Notes under the pieces: model-generated | Told to the model about the DNA's origin: nothing | The model's database searches: none | The model's input: the letters and a program-made list of their open reading frames with translations, nothing else | Position numbers and translations under genes: made by a program | Assembly (NCBI GenBank): GCA_900543695.1 | Contig: UQSG01000010.1 | Span: 5,592 to 69,591 of the forward strand | Reading direction: 5' to 3' | From: an uncultured Clostridium sp. | GTDB lineage: Bacteria > Bacillota > Clostridia > UBA1212 > UBA1255 | DNA: 64,000 nucleotides | Shown here: piece after piece, positions 63,882-64,000 of the stretch | Layout of the letters: each line of letters opens with the position of its first letter | Position numbering within the stretch: position 1 is the first letter of the stretch

Positions 63882-64000
63882 TGTGTTACAAGTGAACCTA
63901 GAAAAAAATAGCGAAGTCCCGTTTCTTGTGTTATCTTTAAGTTACTACAGAAAAAAGATTAAAGAAAGGAACTTCACTATGAATAAGATAACACAAGATA
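63882..64000 (+). mobile_element. Left end of an insertion sequence (continues beyond window)
   Basis: From the TGTGTTACAAG at 63882 the sequence becomes A+T-rich and leads after about 95 bases into a transposase start. TGT ends are common in IS3/IS481-type elements. Only the left end is present, so the terminal repeat and target duplication cannot be confirmed, and the outer boundary is approximate. The region holds a 14-base inverted repeat overlapping the first codons. Confidence 0.5.
63979..64000 (+). CDS. Transposase N-terminus (seven codons, partial)
   Basis: The ATG at 63979 follows AAAGGA and opens a frame reading MNKITQD at the window end. That opening resembles helix-turn-helix DDE transposases/integrases of IS3/IS481 type in Clostridia, from memory of such openings. 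Seven residues are too few to prove the family. Confidence 0.4.

Noticed and set aside
1..64000. CRISPR arrays, prophage or toxin-antitoxin modules
   Set aside because: I looked for regularly spaced repeats, phage structural genes and paired small genes on both strands and saw none inside the window.

Overview
The window looks like chromosome from an anaerobic, endospore-forming Gram-positive bacterium of the Clostridia (Bacillota). It carries two sporulation markers: SpoIIID, and a 26-residue SpoVM peptide. It also has a type III glutamine synthetase, an FchA/FolD one-carbon pair, a radC-mreBCD-PBP2 shape operon, lipobox lipoproteins with low-complexity linkers, and sigma-A-type promoters with 17-base spacers. 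Base composition is moderate, with G+C-rich genes and A+T-rich promoters. I cannot fix the family or genus from sequence alone.

Layout. Positions 1-6.5 kb hold a truncated acyl-CoA thioesterase, a lipoprotein, a serine hydrolase/AlkD pair, a Gfo/Idh oxidoreductase, tmcAL and spoVM. Positions 6.6-8.1 kb hold fchA-folD. Positions 8.2-17.1 kb are a tightly overlapping run: oligoendopeptidase F, a bactofilin-like protein, two membrane glycosyltransferases with N-terminal beta-sandwich modules, a TtcA-like PP-loop enzyme and a DUF2156 protein. Positions 17-24 kb hold an orphan metal-binding lipoprotein, spoIIID, and a cassette of two ABC exporters with zinc ribbons flanking a DUF1854 protein, read divergently from a PadR regulator. 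Positions 24.5-29.9 kb are radC-mreB-mreC-mreD-PBP2. Positions 30-36.7 kb carry housekeeping genes (CmpB-like membrane protein, tandem Nudix protein, trmB, a TIM-barrel isomerase, metG, an NlpC/P60 lipoprotein, a DUF2508 protein). Positions 36.8-40.7 kb form a glnN-asnB nitrogen operon with a very strong leader hairpin. Positions 40.7-46.7 kb hold tldD-tldE-pnp, a glycosidase-like protein and a polysaccharide deacetylase.

Positions 47-63 kb are largely devoted to the cell envelope. A cyclic beta-1,2-glucan synthase-like enzyme is split over two genes. Facing it is a minus-strand operon with a transglutaminase lipoprotein, an adenylation enzyme, a carrier protein, an MBOAT acyltransferase, a DltD-like SGNH protein whose nucleophile position is Cys, and a fused L,D-transpeptidase/D,D-carboxypeptidase. 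I infer that the last operon activates an acyl or aminoacyl group in the cytoplasm, passes it across the membrane, and couples this to peptidoglycan trimming and crosslinking. The window ends with a GNAT protein, tRNA-Leu(CAG) and the left end of an insertion sequence.

The points most worth follow-up are the Dlt-like cassette with its fused transpeptidase, the ABC/DUF1854/PadR cassette, a FolD lacking cyclohydrolase residues paired with FchA, the glnN leader terminator, and a PBP2 gene without a standard start codon.
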